Assembly (NCBI RefSeq): GCF_017916325.1
Contig: NC_090159.1
Location: forward strand, 630,001 to 694,000
Direction of reading: 5' to 3'
DNA: 64,000 nucleotides
DNA from: Leishmania martiniquensis
Taxonomy: Eukaryota; Euglenozoa; Kinetoplastea; Trypanosomatida; Trypanosomatidae
Shown: positions 30,735 through 41,182 of the stretch, in pieces
Position numbering within the stretch: the stretch's first letter is position 1
How the letters are laid out: each line of letters starts with the position of its first letter
Notes under the pieces: model-generated
What the model was told of the DNA's origin: nothing
Database searches by the model: none
Seen by the model: only the letters and a program-made list of their open reading frames with translations
Position numbers and translations under genes: made by a program

Positions 30735-31550
30735 CTACGCCGTGCAGGCGGATAACAGCGTTGTCACGCAGACTTCCAACGCATGCCACCGGAGTACCCG
30801 CGCCTGCTCTGCCTGTGACTGTACGCCGACGCACAGCCGGCGCACGTCGGAGCGAGTCATGCTGCGCTGGGCTGCGAGGAGCATAGCCTCAGAGATGCCG
30901 TAGAAGAGAGTCACCTTGGACACGTCTGCAAAGGCAAACGCAGCACCAGTCCAGAAGGGCTCTGTGATGGGCGCGAATTCATGAGCCTGTGCGGTGCTAT
31001 TCGTCATCTGTACGCAGGTGTGAATGGCGGCATCAAGGACCTCGCCGTCCTGCTCTGGAGGCGAAGACGCAGTGCCACCTCCCACATCCTCTGGGAAGGG
31101 TGCCGAAGTAGCAGCACGTGCACTGCTGCAGCGCCTGTAGATAATGACCACACTGGTTGTCTGCGGCCCAGGGGGAAGCACTTGCAGGATGCGGTCCAAG
31201 TTGTGGGAGAGGGACAGAGCGGCAAAAATTTGGCGACTGTTCGATACTCGCCGCGCCGGCTGCTGCTGGGGCCGCAGCGGCAGCGATGGGGACGTTTCCG
31301 TCGACGCCAACGACGGCGAAGGCGCCCCCGCAAACGGAAGGGAAAGGGTAGACGGTGCACGGCTTGCCACCAAGTCAGCACTCGCCTCCACCCGAAATAG
31401 CGCCACGGCGAGGTGAAGCGGCGATATCAGAAAGGTGTGATCCACGACAGCAGCATCGATGTGGCGCCGCTTCAGTTCTGCGTGAATGGCTGCTGCATTG
31501 GTGCAGTCGTGGTAGCAGCACACGCTAAAGTTGCCGATTCGCAGAGGCAT
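30735..31550 (-). CDS. KEOPS/EKC complex subunit Cgi121 (TPRKB homologue)
   Basis: 271 residues from the ATG at 31550 (MPLRIGNFSV); the upstream open frame starts at a GTG. The order of features follows Cgi121/TPRKB: NAAAIHAELKRRHIDAAVVDHTFLISPLHLAVAL, then after a Ser/Pro-rich insert RQIFAALSLSHNLDRIL and SVVIIYRRC, and near the C-terminus VSKVTLFYGISEAM with MTRSDVRRL. Cgi121 binds the kinase Bud32 and presents the tRNA 3' end in the KEOPS complex that makes t6A37 on ANN-decoding tRNAs. The protein is longer than human TPRKB because of the low-complexity insert at about 75-125 and a second one at about 165-190. Identification is by motif order only; the family is poorly conserved. Confidence 0.75.
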   Translation of the reverse strand: MPLRIGNFSVCCYHDCTNAAAIHAELKRRHIDAAVVDHTFLISPLHLAVALFRVEASADLVASRAPSTLSLPFAGAPSPSLASTETSPSLPLRPQQQPARRVSNSRQIFAALSLSHNLDRILQVLPPGPQTTSVVIIYRRCSSARAATSAPFPEDVGGGTASSPPEQDGEVLDAAIHTCVQMTNSTAQAHEFAPITEPFWTGAAFAFADVSKVTLFYGISEAMLLAAQRSMTRSDVRRLCVGVQSQAEQARVLRWHALEVCVTTLLSACTA

Positions 31551-33228
31551 CTGAGGAGGTGACGATGGAGCCGCCTTCTTTTGCGCGTATGTGCGTTCGT
31601 CACCCTGCTGTCTAATATGTGCAGCAAACAGCGCGTGCAGATGTTCTCTGCCTGCAAACACGTCTTCGCTTGTGGGCGCAGGCAGTGCAGTGAGTGCCTG
31701 GAGGAGTGACCGATAGGGCGCAAGAGTGTGCGTGTGTGTGTGTGCTTGTCTATGGGTCTATCGTTTGCGGTGTTCTCGTGCGTGCGTGTGTGTGTGTGCT
31801 TGAGGGTAAGGGGACCGCTTCTGAGCAGTCCGTTGTTACGGAGAAAGAGAGCGAGCGAGCAAGAGAGTGTGCGTGATGGAGAGAGAGAAATCAGTAGATC
31901 AACAGGTAAGCGGGGGTGACATCTCCTCGCCACTGCTTGGGCATGAAGTGCTCATCTGTGCAAGTCTGTCTGTGTGTGTGTGTGTGCTGACCACACGGTG
32001 GGAGACTGCCCCGGCGTGCTTGTGGCTTGCGTGCCACTACAGCGAACGCCGTGGAAGGCCTTAGCCCCTTTATGCACATCAACGAGGAGGGACTTGAGAG
32101 CTGACGGAGAGGGTGCCACGGGTGCCTTTCAACGGCGCGTCGAGATGAAAAAGAGAAAGGAAGAGAGAGGGGGGACGGTGTGGGCTGGAGCGTATATCTG
32201 CGCAGCGGTGCGCCCGAGAAGGAGGCGAGGGCGTCGGCACGCGAGCGACAACAGGTGAGGGGCTCGAAGAGAGAAGAGCCCGGCAAGTGAAAGCGTCGAG
32301 GCGTACATCAGCATCGGCACACATGCTTCTACGTGCTAGCGCAGAGGAGTGCCCAAGGTGGGAGAAGGGCACCGCTACCGCCCAGGGAAAAGAAAAAAAC
32401 GCAGAAAGGGAAGTAAGCAAACGTATCGAAGCAGGCATGACTTGGGCGGGTGGGTGGAGGAGAGCCATGACGCCGCCTGTCCATCACTATGTGCCTCCCT
32501 CCCTCCCTCCACCCCCTGGAGAGGGCCATGATGGGTGCCGCTTCTTTCCACGCTAGCGGGCGAAAAATCTCGCGAGGACAATATGAGGGAGATGGGAAGA
32601 GACGTGAGGACGTCTTGACTCATCTTTTTTTAATGTGTGTGTGGAGGGGAGGGGGCTCCTTTCACTATCAAAGCGAGGTGACTATGTGAAAAAGAGATGC
32701 AGCGCACTGAGCAGACAGACGTGTGCGTGTGTGCAGAGGGGTGGCATGGGGCTTGCACAATGGTATTGCTCTGCCCCTTCGCCCCTCAACGTGAACACCG
32801 GCATCACTGAGAAGAGGCAGAGGGCAGCGAGACAACGGTGATTCAACATGATGTGATGCGACGTGCCGGGTAAAGGAGTGGGTGGGCAGAATCTGCAGAG
32901 TCACATGCGCACACAGGTGGCCCATGTGCACCTGTCTAAAGGTACGAGACCCACATGCCGCTGCCTCACCTTTGCACTGCACAGACGACCGCGGCACCAC
33001 CAATCCTGTCTGCATTATCATGCGTTTAGCACAAGACGCATGCCAAGCAGATGCATACATGGAGGCTGGTCGGCGCGAGATGAGATGGGAAAGAAAACGG
33101 TGCTGGGACAGGCAAGGAGGGCTGAGACTGCGAGTGCGCGGAGATGTGAGCCAAAGCGCGTGCCAGCGCACACACGCGTCCTGCCGTTCCTCTGCTCGCT
33201 GCTCTGTGCCTGTCGCGGTTGTTCCTGG
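31551..33228. other. Intergenic spacer
   Basis: 1.7 kb carrying GT tracts at 31727-31745, 31779-31799 and 31969-31988 and a T run at 32626-32633. The segment 32870-33228, directly below the peptidase-inhibitor stop, is complex sequence and likely its 3' UTR. No gene seen. Confidence 0.5.
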
Positions 33229-33579
33229 TTACTCAGCGTGGAGGTGCAATATGTACTTCTCATCGTCCACCCTGACATCGAAGAGGCGTGTGTAAAGCAG
33301 CTGCAAGGTATGATGACCCTTGTGGTTCGGTGTCACCGTCACTCTGTAGAGGCCGCCAGCCCCAACCAACCCAGGTGTGCTCTCTGTTGCTGAGAACTCA
33401 ACCACGACTTGCAAGCTGTCATCACTGAGCGTCTCCTTGCCAGCAAAGCCGAGGCGGGTCCACGTGTAGCCCGTTGTCGGGTTACCTTTCAGGAGGATCT
33501 CGATTGGCCTGCCGACACGCACGGACGCGGACTTCTTGTTGTCCTTCATGGTGAAGATCGTAGACGCCTTTGGCTGCAT
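33229..33579 (-). CDS. Chagasin-family inhibitor of cysteine peptidases (ICP-like)
   Basis: 116 residues from an ATG at 33579, the usual length for this family (MEROPS I42). Two of the three inhibitory loops are plain: NPTTGYTW at residues 33-40 (loop L2, which enters the papain-like active site) and VGAGGLYRV at 72-80 (loop L4). The third loop, normally RPW, reads TRLFDV at 97-102. The Ig-like beta strands around them are preserved (VRVGRPIEILLKG, GHHTLQLLYTR, KYILHLHAE). There is no signal peptide, so the mature protein would be cytosolic or enter the endocytic route without a classical signal. Such inhibitors block the parasite's own cathepsin L/B-like enzymes or those of the host; the changed L6 loop may alter target preference. 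Confidence 0.9.
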   Translation of the reverse strand: MQPKASTIFTMKDNKKSASVRVGRPIEILLKGNPTTGYTWTRLGFAGKETLSDDSLQVVVEFSATESTPGLVGAGGLYRVTVTPNHKGHHTLQLLYTRLFDVRVDDEKYILHLHAE

Positions 33580-33597
33580 TCTCGAGTGCTTCTGCTG

Positions 33598-33622
33598 CTG
33601 CGATATGGAGAGGAAGAAAACT
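33598..33622 (-). promoter_or_regulatory. Predicted spliced-leader acceptor for the ICP-like gene
   Basis: The transcribed strand reads TTTTCTTCCTCTCC then ATATCGCAG, with its G at 33598, 18 nt above the ATG. Two further CAG repeats follow and could serve as alternative acceptors. Confidence 0.45.
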
Positions 33623-33951
33623 GTGTGTGTGTGCGTAAGCTGAATGCGCTGGTACAGCTATAGAGAGAGAGCGGGACCATGGGCGTTGCCGATACGACAG
33701 GAAAGGGACGCAGAGGGGTGAAGGAGTGGGTGAAGCGTGCGCGTGAGGAGTGCAGCCCCGCAGGAGACAGCACCCCGTATATGCATGCCAACGTCGGCGT
33801 GTGCAGTGCTTTCCAGTGCGGAGGAATGCACGCGCACTGCTGACCGCCGCATGCGTTGTGCTCACCAGAGTGCAATAAAATAATAGGAGGGAATACATGT
33901 ATGTATGCATATATATATATCTGTGTGTGTGCATGGCCAGAGTTCCCCTTC

Positions 33952-34160
33952 TACGCGCCACACCGAACTGACGGGCCTCCCATCCCACTTCACCCTCGCT
34001 CTCCCCCGGGGCTCTGCCACACCGCCGGTGGCCCCACAGCCGCCCTAACGACGCCGGCCTCGGGGAGCTGCTTGGCTGCCTCCCACAGAGAGTGGGACGC
34101 ACTGCCCCCCCTCCCCCCTCCCTCCCTTGAAATGCGACGCACACACGCACACACACACAG
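33952..34160 (-). mobile_element. SIDER-like degenerate retroposon, copy B (internally deleted)
   Basis: Nearly identical to copy A from CACACCGAACTGACGGGCC to GGCTCTGCCACA and again from CGCCCTAACGACGCCGGCC to the GCGACGCACACACG end, but it lacks about 125 bp that copy A has between those blocks. It lies about 1.6 kb below the acyl-CoA synthetase stop codon. The shared deletion-flanking sequence CACACCGCCGG suggests the loss took place between short direct repeats. Confidence 0.7.
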
Positions 34161-35771
34161 ACAGAGACAGAGGCGTCCCCCTTGGTCATAGGGGACGAGT
34201 GAAGAGGAATAGAGTGTGCTGGGAGACTAGGGAGGGGAGGGAAATGCGTGATTGAATCGATGGAGGTGTGCCCGAAAGACTCGTCCTTCTCGGCTCCTGT
34301 GCCGATAGGCTTTCGCGGCGCCCCGGCAGCAGTGTGCGTGTGTGGGGCAACTGAAGGGGGAAGTGAGTGTAGGATACCTGTAGTGGGACGCGGCCTATCC
34401 CCTAATACGTGGTGCGTGAGTAGAGACAGCATCGAAGTTGTGTCGCGCATGCGCTGATGCTGATTGCACGGCGTGGAGATGGGGGCAGCGGTTTGCTGGA
34501 AGCACTGAGGCTAGCGGACGTACACGCCGGGCGAGGGTACCGCTGCTCTTGACGCTGATGCCGGCGCGGTCGCGGCGACGTGCTTACAGACCAAAAACAT
34601 AGAAGAGAGAGAAAGCACAGCCCAAACGTAAGTGTGCGCGCGTACATCTGCGCAGCTGGACATCCGCCCCTCTATGCCCCCGCCCCCCGTCCTCCGGAGC
34701 TGCGGTGCTCTCTCTCTCTGACGATGTGTATGGTAAGCCTTAAAGATAACCGTACTTCCTCCCCTCTACTCCCCCAATTTTCACTTGGGCACACACACAC
34801 ACACACAGAGGCAGACCAGCGCCCCAGAACGCACTTGATAACGTGGCCTCCACGCATACTCACAGATGAATCAGAATGACCCAATAGCGGGAAGCAGCGC
34901 TTAAGGGGGGGAGAAAGAACGGCAGGGAGGGGCGGCGTCGGCGGGTGATGAGGGGACCCATTGTTGGCCAAGGCGGTGGGCAACATGGGCGCATGTGACC
35001 CCACCTCATACTGCTATGCACATAAGCCGACTTCACCGCTGCACATACATACACTCATACACACAACACGTCCATAGAGAGTGGAAGAGGAGGAGGAGGG
35101 GGGGGTCAGGCGAAAGCTAACACGGGCATTTAAAAGGCCCACGGCAACCCTGCCCCTCTCCCCCTAGCTGATTGAGGTTGCGCTCTCTTCGCCGAAGGCT
35201 GTCCTGTTTCCTCCGTGCACTGTCAGGCAGGAAGAAAGCAAGAAAAAAACATCACCACCGATGCGACCGACACACACACACACGTCCTCCTCTGCCTCCG
35301 TCGTCGACACCATTTCTACATGATTTCCCCTCCTTTGCCACCGCCGCTGCCGCGGCTGCACTGAAGTTCAAAGTGGGCAAGTGAAGAAGAGATGAGGTCG
35401 TGGATGGCTGCGGCAGGGATGGCGGTGGCCGCTGGCGTGGTCGGCAAGATCGGGTCCATCGCGTGCAACGCACTGAGAGGGGAGAGCGCGAATTCAAACA
35501 AAGAACCGAAAAGCGAAACGAAGTAAAACAGAGACGACCGCCGCGGCCACAGGCAGACGGGCGCAGCGCAGCCCCCCCCCCCACACAGAGGTGGGCCCCG
35601 CCGTTATAGGGGATGCCGAAGGCGAAAGGGAGGAGGGGGTAGGGGGGCAGAAGAGACGACACACACAGACACATATATGTGCATGCAATCAGATGTGCCA
35701 GCGACACCCCATCACGATTAGTCGTCAGTTCCGTCACTGAGAGTGAGGCGCGCGCTCTCCACCCCCCTTCC

Positions 35772-38700
35772 TCACCAGCCACACTTCTCCATATTCTCGC
35801 CGAGAAGAGCACGAGTCGAAGCTGTTAGCGGGACGTAACCGGCCGTGCGGGTGGCATTCCTGCCACCCTTCGACCCAACTGGTGGCAAAGCCAACTCCTT
35901 GAGCACCGTCTGGTTCGACACGAGCACGTAGATACGCACGTAGGGCGTTGTCGTCGCCTCGTTCACGCCAATAATACTGCTGCCACCACTTCCCCACGCG
36001 CTCGCCGGCACCTCCGCGCACGTCGTTGAGCTCCCGTCAAACTCATAGCCCTGCTTGACGAGGATCCCTTTTTTGTACTTGAACGTTGAGGTCTGCGTCG
36101 CATCCTCAGAAACGGAATGCCTCTTGGACCACGACCCGGAGGCGTTCGACCCGTTACCGCCATCGTCATCGTCGGCGACCGGATCCTGCACTCGAAGAAA
36201 AAGCGGAATCGCATAGGCCGGAAGCATCGCCTGATTTGCTGTTCCGTCGCCGTTCCGCCGAACCTTGCCTGTGAGGAAGCCATACAGGTCGTCCTGGAGA
36301 AAGCGGCGCTCCTCTGCAAGGATGAGGGACGGCGGCTGCGAGGGGGAGCGCGACCGGGACGGGGTCATCTCGGGGCTTGTGCTGCTGCATCCATCCGAAG
36401 ACGAGCTCAGGTGCCGCGTCTGCAGGCTCAGCATCGCCATGCCAGCTCGCCCCTCGCGCCCTGGCAGTTCCACACCGTACACGACCGCCTCCTGCACCCC
36501 GATGCGCGTCGTGTGGATAGAGTTGAGAGCGTTGGACACCTCAAGCGTGCTGACAGTTTCTCCCTTCCAGCGGAAGGTGTCACCGACGCGGTCGACAAAC
36601 GTGCAGAAACCAAAGCGGTCCATTCGAATCAGATCGCCGGAGAGGAAATAGCAGTCGTTGCGGTGCGGCCATAGAACATGCCGAACGACCTTGCGCTCCC
36701 GAGCCGCCTTATCCTCTTCCTGGTCGACTGCGATCGCCCTCTTCGCCTTGGTGCCACCGTTGGCGTTGCCGAGAGAGATGTCATTGGCCGCAATAGCGCT
36801 GTGGTTGGACGTTTGGTACCCGTCAAAGCGGCGAAGCGCGAAGATGTCGAAGCCTTCGATCACTTCCCCCACGACCTCCCCCGCATCACCGACGGGGCAG
36901 TGCTCGCAGTATCCTGTCTTGGGGTCTCGGTACACTTGCTGCGCTTCCTCATCGAATCGCAGCACCCGGAATGGGAAGATGGGGAAGTATTGCATGCTGA
37001 GCCACTCGATCGGGCGCGGGAAGCGCGGGATGTGTCCCACAATGCCCGGCATCCCGAAGAGGTTCAGCAGGAAAATATTACCTTCAGTGGAGCTGTAGAA
37101 CTCAACGGGATGTGAGATGTTCAGGCGGCGCATGCACTCGAGCCATATGTCCTGGCGCAGCCCGTTGCCGAAGGCGTACGGCACCCGCCATGTCGTGCGG
37201 TTCAGTGCTGCTAACGCATCCGTCTCGGTCCCCACGGCCGTTTTCGCCGTTGGGCCAGCCGAGGTCGGCGTCGCCCGTACAGGCGGGTGGCTGCGCTCAT
37301 ACAGCACGGCGTACCGCAAGACCTCACCAATGTACTGGACAACTGTTACGTGATAGCGCTGCAGGTCGTTGCGAAACTGCGAGGCGCTAAACTTGGAGCG
37401 GAGAATCATGCGCACAGTGGGCACGGTGGCGGCGAGGCGGATGTGCCGCGGCGCACAGCGGCGTATCTGCGACCACGCGCGCTGCTGCTCTTCCAGAGCA
37501 TGTAGGAGATGACCAAGGCAGAAGACGCTGCCGACGGTGTGATACATAGGGAGGCAATCGTAGAGCGTGATGAGACGGCGTTCGTTCTCGATGGCGGCGA
37601 GCTGCGCCGGAGTGTAGCGTCGCTGCTCCACCGCGGCGACGAGGAAGTACTCCAGCCCGAAGGGAGCCGCAAAGAGGCGAAGAAACCACAGGCAGACGCT
37701 CATCATGGCAAAAAGGGCCGCCTCGACAATGTTGCGCTTGCGCCGCATGAAGTCGAGGGAGTCGATGCCGAAGACGTGCGGCACCACTGGGCAGTGGTGC
37801 TCGTTGCTGCTCGCGATGCTTGGCTGTCCACCGTCCTCCGTCTTGCCGGACGCGGGCGGCTTTGTAAGGGAAGTTGGGAAGGAAGAGGAGGTTTGCCGCT
37901 GCTGCAACGGCAGTTCAGTTGCTGAGGCTGCGGCAGCCGGCGCCGGGTGGGCGGCGACGTAGTCCACCTCGTCCATCTGCTGCACAACTGTCTCAGCAAT
38001 CTTGTCGCGGTAATGCAAGACGCGGGAGAGGAAGCCAGTCGCAAAGAAGCGCAGGTGGCTGAACCGTGCGGCCTTGGGTAGGCCTGTCGTGCCGGAGGTA
38101 TAGATGAGGAGGATTGGCTGGGTGTGGTGGAACCGACGAAGCAGGCGAGAGAGGATGGAGGCCATCTTGGCCTTGTACTGCTGCAACTGCTGTTGACCCC
38201 TAACCGATCCGGCGACTGTCGCGGAGGGGCCTGAACTATCGTTTTTGGCTGACGCGGGTGGGCTGAGGGCCAGCAAGGACTTCCACGATGGTGGCGGGTG
38301 GGAGAGAATAACTTGCATGAGGAGGCGCGCGCGGGGGCTGCTGATGAGGTAGGTGTGCCGCATCTCGCCTATCGTGAAGGCCGGAACGGCCTGCGCGCGC
38401 AAGAAAAAGGGCTTCACCACATCGTAGAGATCCAGCAGCGGCGTGGATGGCGGGGTCAGACAACTGTCGTCGACTGAGCCGTCGGCTGCCTTCAGCGAAT
38501 CGGCGTTGCCATAGGCTTGTGCATTGAATGCTCTCAGCATTTCTTCCATTTCCGCTGTCATGGCGGAATGAATGGGCTGCCCCGCAGCGTTGGTGCTGCG
38601 CCAGAGATAGATGCGCTTGACATGGGACGGCACGTGAAGTTCCATTTTGAGCGTCGCGCTCTGGTCATCGTCGGCGTCGTCGCCTTTTCCACTGCGAAAA

Positions 38701-39737
38701 AGGAGGGGTACGTAGGCGACGTGCATCACAATCATGGTACTTCCCGAGCACTCGATCGCGTGGTATAGCATGGCGTTGCTGGCCAGATTTGTGTTCAGCA
38801 GCGCAGTCCTGCAAGGGCGGTAGGCTCCTCGCTCTACCATGGGGTGTTCGCTGTTGCTGTTGCGGTAGAGAACCTCGAGGAGGGTGTGCAGCGGACCACT
38901 CCGCGCGGCCGCCATCCACACTGCGTTATATTCCACCGAGTTGGGCAGCATGAGCGCAAGGCAGTCCGCTTCAATAGTGCGCGGCGGCGGTGGTGGCAGC
39001 TGCATCAGCGCTGCGGCGTCGACCACCTTTGACTGCTGGTGCTTTCGTTGCCGGTCTTGCCCTTCGTGGATCCATAAAAGGTCCCACGCGATGGCCTCAC
39101 TGAGTAGTGTTATGAGAACGACTAAGTCGCGGTACGTAATGGTGACCGGGTGCCCGGCTGCCACCACCGACGCATACGTGGCGTCCGTTTCGGCAAGGCG
39201 GAAGACGATGTTCTCTTCGCTGGCGTGGATGCCGCCGCTGCCGCTGCTGCTGCTGCTGCCGCTCGGTACAGCCGCCCCAGCAGCGACCTGCGCCTCGCGT
39301 TGCCTGCACACTAGAAGGTCTTGATGCATGAGCCGCTGCAGCAGCCGCACGTCAACGGCCTCACCATGAGTGATGGCGGCCAGCGAGTCGAACTTGGCCA
39401 GAAGCTCTGCCAGGAAAAACTTTGGATCGATGGCGTCGCTCGCCTGGGCGCACCACGAGGCGGCTCTCTCGACAGCGCGCCCAGTCGACGTCCGTGCCAC
39501 GTTTTTGGTGCTACACTCCTCATCGAAATAGATAGGCCCGTCTTCAGGCGCGTCGGCGATGTTGCATCGCCACACACATTTTGCCTTGTACGCGGCGAGC
39601 TTGTACGGCACACAGGCGTGGCGGGCTTGCACCGCCCCGAGTGAAATGCCCAGCTGAAGGTATGCGCCAATGGTGCGCAGGGCGTACTCGCCACCCAAGT
39701 ACCAGTCTAACTTGCCCTCTGTGCTTACGGTAGACAT
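35772..39737 (-). CDS. Very long fatty acyl-CoA synthetase / fatty acid transport protein-like AMP-binding enzyme
   Basis: 1321 residues from an ATG at 39737, about twice the usual length of FATP/ACSVL enzymes. The adenylate-forming core is present: ILLIYTSGTTGLPKAARFSH at about 543 (P-loop), MYHTVGSVFCLGH at about 730, the YSSTEGN motif at about 880, and GDLIRMDRFGFCTFVDRVGDTFRWKGETVS at about 1045, which is the FATP-type signature after the hinge. These enzymes activate long or very long chain fatty acids with ATP and CoA, often coupled to uptake. Extra length comes from Ser/Gly/Gln-rich inserts around 165, 490-515, 595-640 and 1115-1140. Hydrophobic stretches near 670-700 (AALFAMMSVCLWFLRLFAAPFG) suggest membrane association. 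The substrate is not predictable from sequence alone. Confidence 0.93.
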   Translation of the reverse strand: MSTVSTEGKLDWYLGGEYALRTIGAYLQLGISLGAVQARHACVPYKLAAYKAKCVWRCNIADAPEDGPIYFDEECSTKNVARTSTGRAVERAASWCAQASDAIDPKFFLAELLAKFDSLAAITHGEAVDVRLLQRLMHQDLLVCRQREAQVAAGAAVPSGSSSSSGSGGIHASEENIVFRLAETDATYASVVAAGHPVTITYRDLVVLITLLSEAIAWDLLWIHEGQDRQRKHQQSKVVDAAALMQLPPPPPRTIEADCLALMLPNSVEYNAVWMAAARSGPLHTLLEVLYRNSNSEHPMVERGAYRPCRTALLNTNLASNAMLYHAIECSGSTMIVMHVAYVPLLFRSGKGDDADDDQSATLKMELHVPSHVKRIYLWRSTNAAGQPIHSAMTAEMEEMLRAFNAQAYGNADSLKAADGSVDDSCLTPPSTPLLDLYDVVKPFFLRAQAVPAFTIGEMRHTYLISSPRARLLMQVILSHPPPSWKSLLALSPPASAKNDSSGPSATVAGSVRGQQQLQQYKAKMASILSRLLRRFHHTQPILLIYTSGTTGLPKAARFSHLRFFATGFLSRVLHYRDKIAETVVQQMDEVDYVAAHPAPAAAASATELPLQQRQTSSSFPTSLTKPPASGKTEDGGQPSIASSNEHHCPVVPHVFGIDSLDFMRRKRNIVEAALFAMMSVCLWFLRLFAAPFGLEYFLVAAVEQRRYTPAQLAAIENERRLITLYDCLPMYHTVGSVFCLGHLLHALEEQQRAWSQIRRCAPRHIRLAATVPTVRMILRSKFSASQFRNDLQRYHVTVVQYIGEVLRYAVLYERSHPPVRATPTSAGPTAKTAVGTETDALAALNRTTWRVPYAFGNGLRQDIWLECMRRLNISHPVEFYSSTEGNIFLLNLFGMPGIVGHIPRFPRPIEWLSMQYFPIFPFRVLRFDEEAQQVYRDPKTGYCEHCPVGDAGEVVGEVIEGFDIFALRRFDGYQTSNHSAIAANDISLGNANGGTKAKRAIAVDQEEDKAARERKVVRHVLWPHRNDCYFLSGDLIRMDRFGFCTFVDRVGDTFRWKGETVSTLEVSNALNSIHTTRIGVQEAVVYGVELPGREGRAGMAMLSLQTRHLSSSSDGCSSTSPEMTPSRSRSPSQPPSLILAEERRFLQDDLYGFLTGKVRRNGDGTANQAMLPAYAIPLFLRVQDPVADDDDGGNGSNASGSWSKRHSVSEDATQTSTFKYKKGILVKQGYEFDGSSTTCAEVPASAWGSGGSSIIGVNEATTTPYVRIYVLVSNQTVLKELALPPVGSKGGRNATRTAGYVPLTASTRALLGENMEKCGW

Positions 39738-41182
39738 GGTCTAACGGCTGGGGAAGGAGGGAGGGAGGGAGGCGAGGCGCGGCAGCGTTGAGAATGCGGT
39801 GAGCCGACACTCAAGCTCACACCTGCTCAATGCGGAAGATAAGTGGAACGCTTAGCTACCGAAGGGGGCCGAAACGATGCGTAATGCGTGCGTGTGTGGG
39901 ACGCTGTGGTTGCTCTTTTACGTGTATACTTTAGTCTGTGTGGCTGTCCGCACTGTGCCTGAAGGGCGATCCGAGCGAGAGAGCGTTACGGACGGCGGCC
40001 AAAATGGGGTGGGGACGAGGGGATGGGGAGAGGGAAAACAAAGAGGCAGGGGAGGGGGAAGGGGAAGGCTAGCTCTGCGACAGCGCTGGCCCTCTTCATG
40101 GGCAAAACGTGGGCACATCATTCGCACATCGTAAGAGTCGGGCAAGAGGGAGGGGGGGAAGGGTAATTGCAGTCACAGTGACCGCTTAGGTGAGCCGCTT
40201 GGCCTTCGCTTTCCTCCTCCCAGCGTGCGATGAGACCTCAGATGCATGTGTGCGGTTCGAGCACGAGGGCAGGGGAGGGAGGAGGCGACAAGAGCAGACG
40301 CGACTGCACGCCACCGCTGGCGGTGATACGGTAATGCCCGAACCTCCCTCGCCCTTCCCTTCATCACCACCTCGTCTGCACTCCCCGTCTGGGCAGCAGA
40401 GGTGGGGTGCGATTTCTTTTTTTTTTCTACCCTCTTGTCTATTAGTATTCAGTCCACCACATCTTTCAATCACACACACACACATACAGCCGCACGGGAC
40501 GCGAAGGCACGCGCAACGACATCAAAGATGCGCCCATGCGAAAGGCGATTACAACACACAAGGAAAAGAGAGTGGAGAGCATAGAGGGGAAGTCATCGCA
40601 CACACACACGACACACACACACACACACGCACAGACACGAACGGATGCACGAGTGCTTCGATGCATGCTGCGTGCGTAGGTGTGTGGGTCGGGTCTCTAT
40701 CGACGCCTGCGATTGCAATGGGTCGACAAATGGGAGTAAAGGGACGGAGAGGGATGATGAAGTAGGCGAGGCCCTCCCTGCGCAGGTTAGCGGACATGCG
40801 AGTGTATGTGCCTGTACCGGAGGGCGCTTCGAAGAAAAAACCAAAGGTAACGAAGAGGTCCTGAATAGAGGAAGGGGAGGGGAAGGGGAAGAGAAGGCAG
40901 AGAGCTGGTACAGCACAGAGCCATCTCTGCCTTCCACTGCATGGATCTGTGGGCTCCTCCTCCTCCACTCGAGCCATACATGTGCCCTCACGACATAGAC
41001 TCACACACGCACACATTGATTTCCTTGCAGGCCTCCACTTGCCATGTAATTCAGCTGCCCCTCCCCCCCACTTGGTGAGAGGCATCGGCCTCCAGTCGCC
41101 ACCTTAGATTTTCGTAACGATGCGGGCGCTTCACTTTTTTCTTTTTTCTGCCCTCAGCTTTCTTCTCATATTTGCCCGCCAT
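39738..41182. other. Intergenic spacer
   Basis: Separates the acyl-CoA synthetase start from the stop codon of the split RNA-binding protein gene. Includes a T run at 40420-40429 and CA tracts at 40472-40484 and 40600-40629. No gene seen; most is the 3' UTR of the RNA-binding protein mRNA. Confidence 0.55.

Larger units (their letters stand above)
33580..35771. other. Intergenic spacer containing SIDER-like copy B
   Basis: 2.2 kb below the acyl-CoA synthetase stop. Besides copy B it has a TA tract at 33908-33921, CA tracts at 34790-34807 and 35269-35282, a purine block at 35080-35108 and a C run at 35572-35582. No gene seen. Confidence 0.55.

Noticed and set aside
40600..40629. CA-repeat clusters as a CRISPR-like array
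   Set aside because: These are plain microsatellites without spacer-repeat structure, and the genome is eukaryotic.
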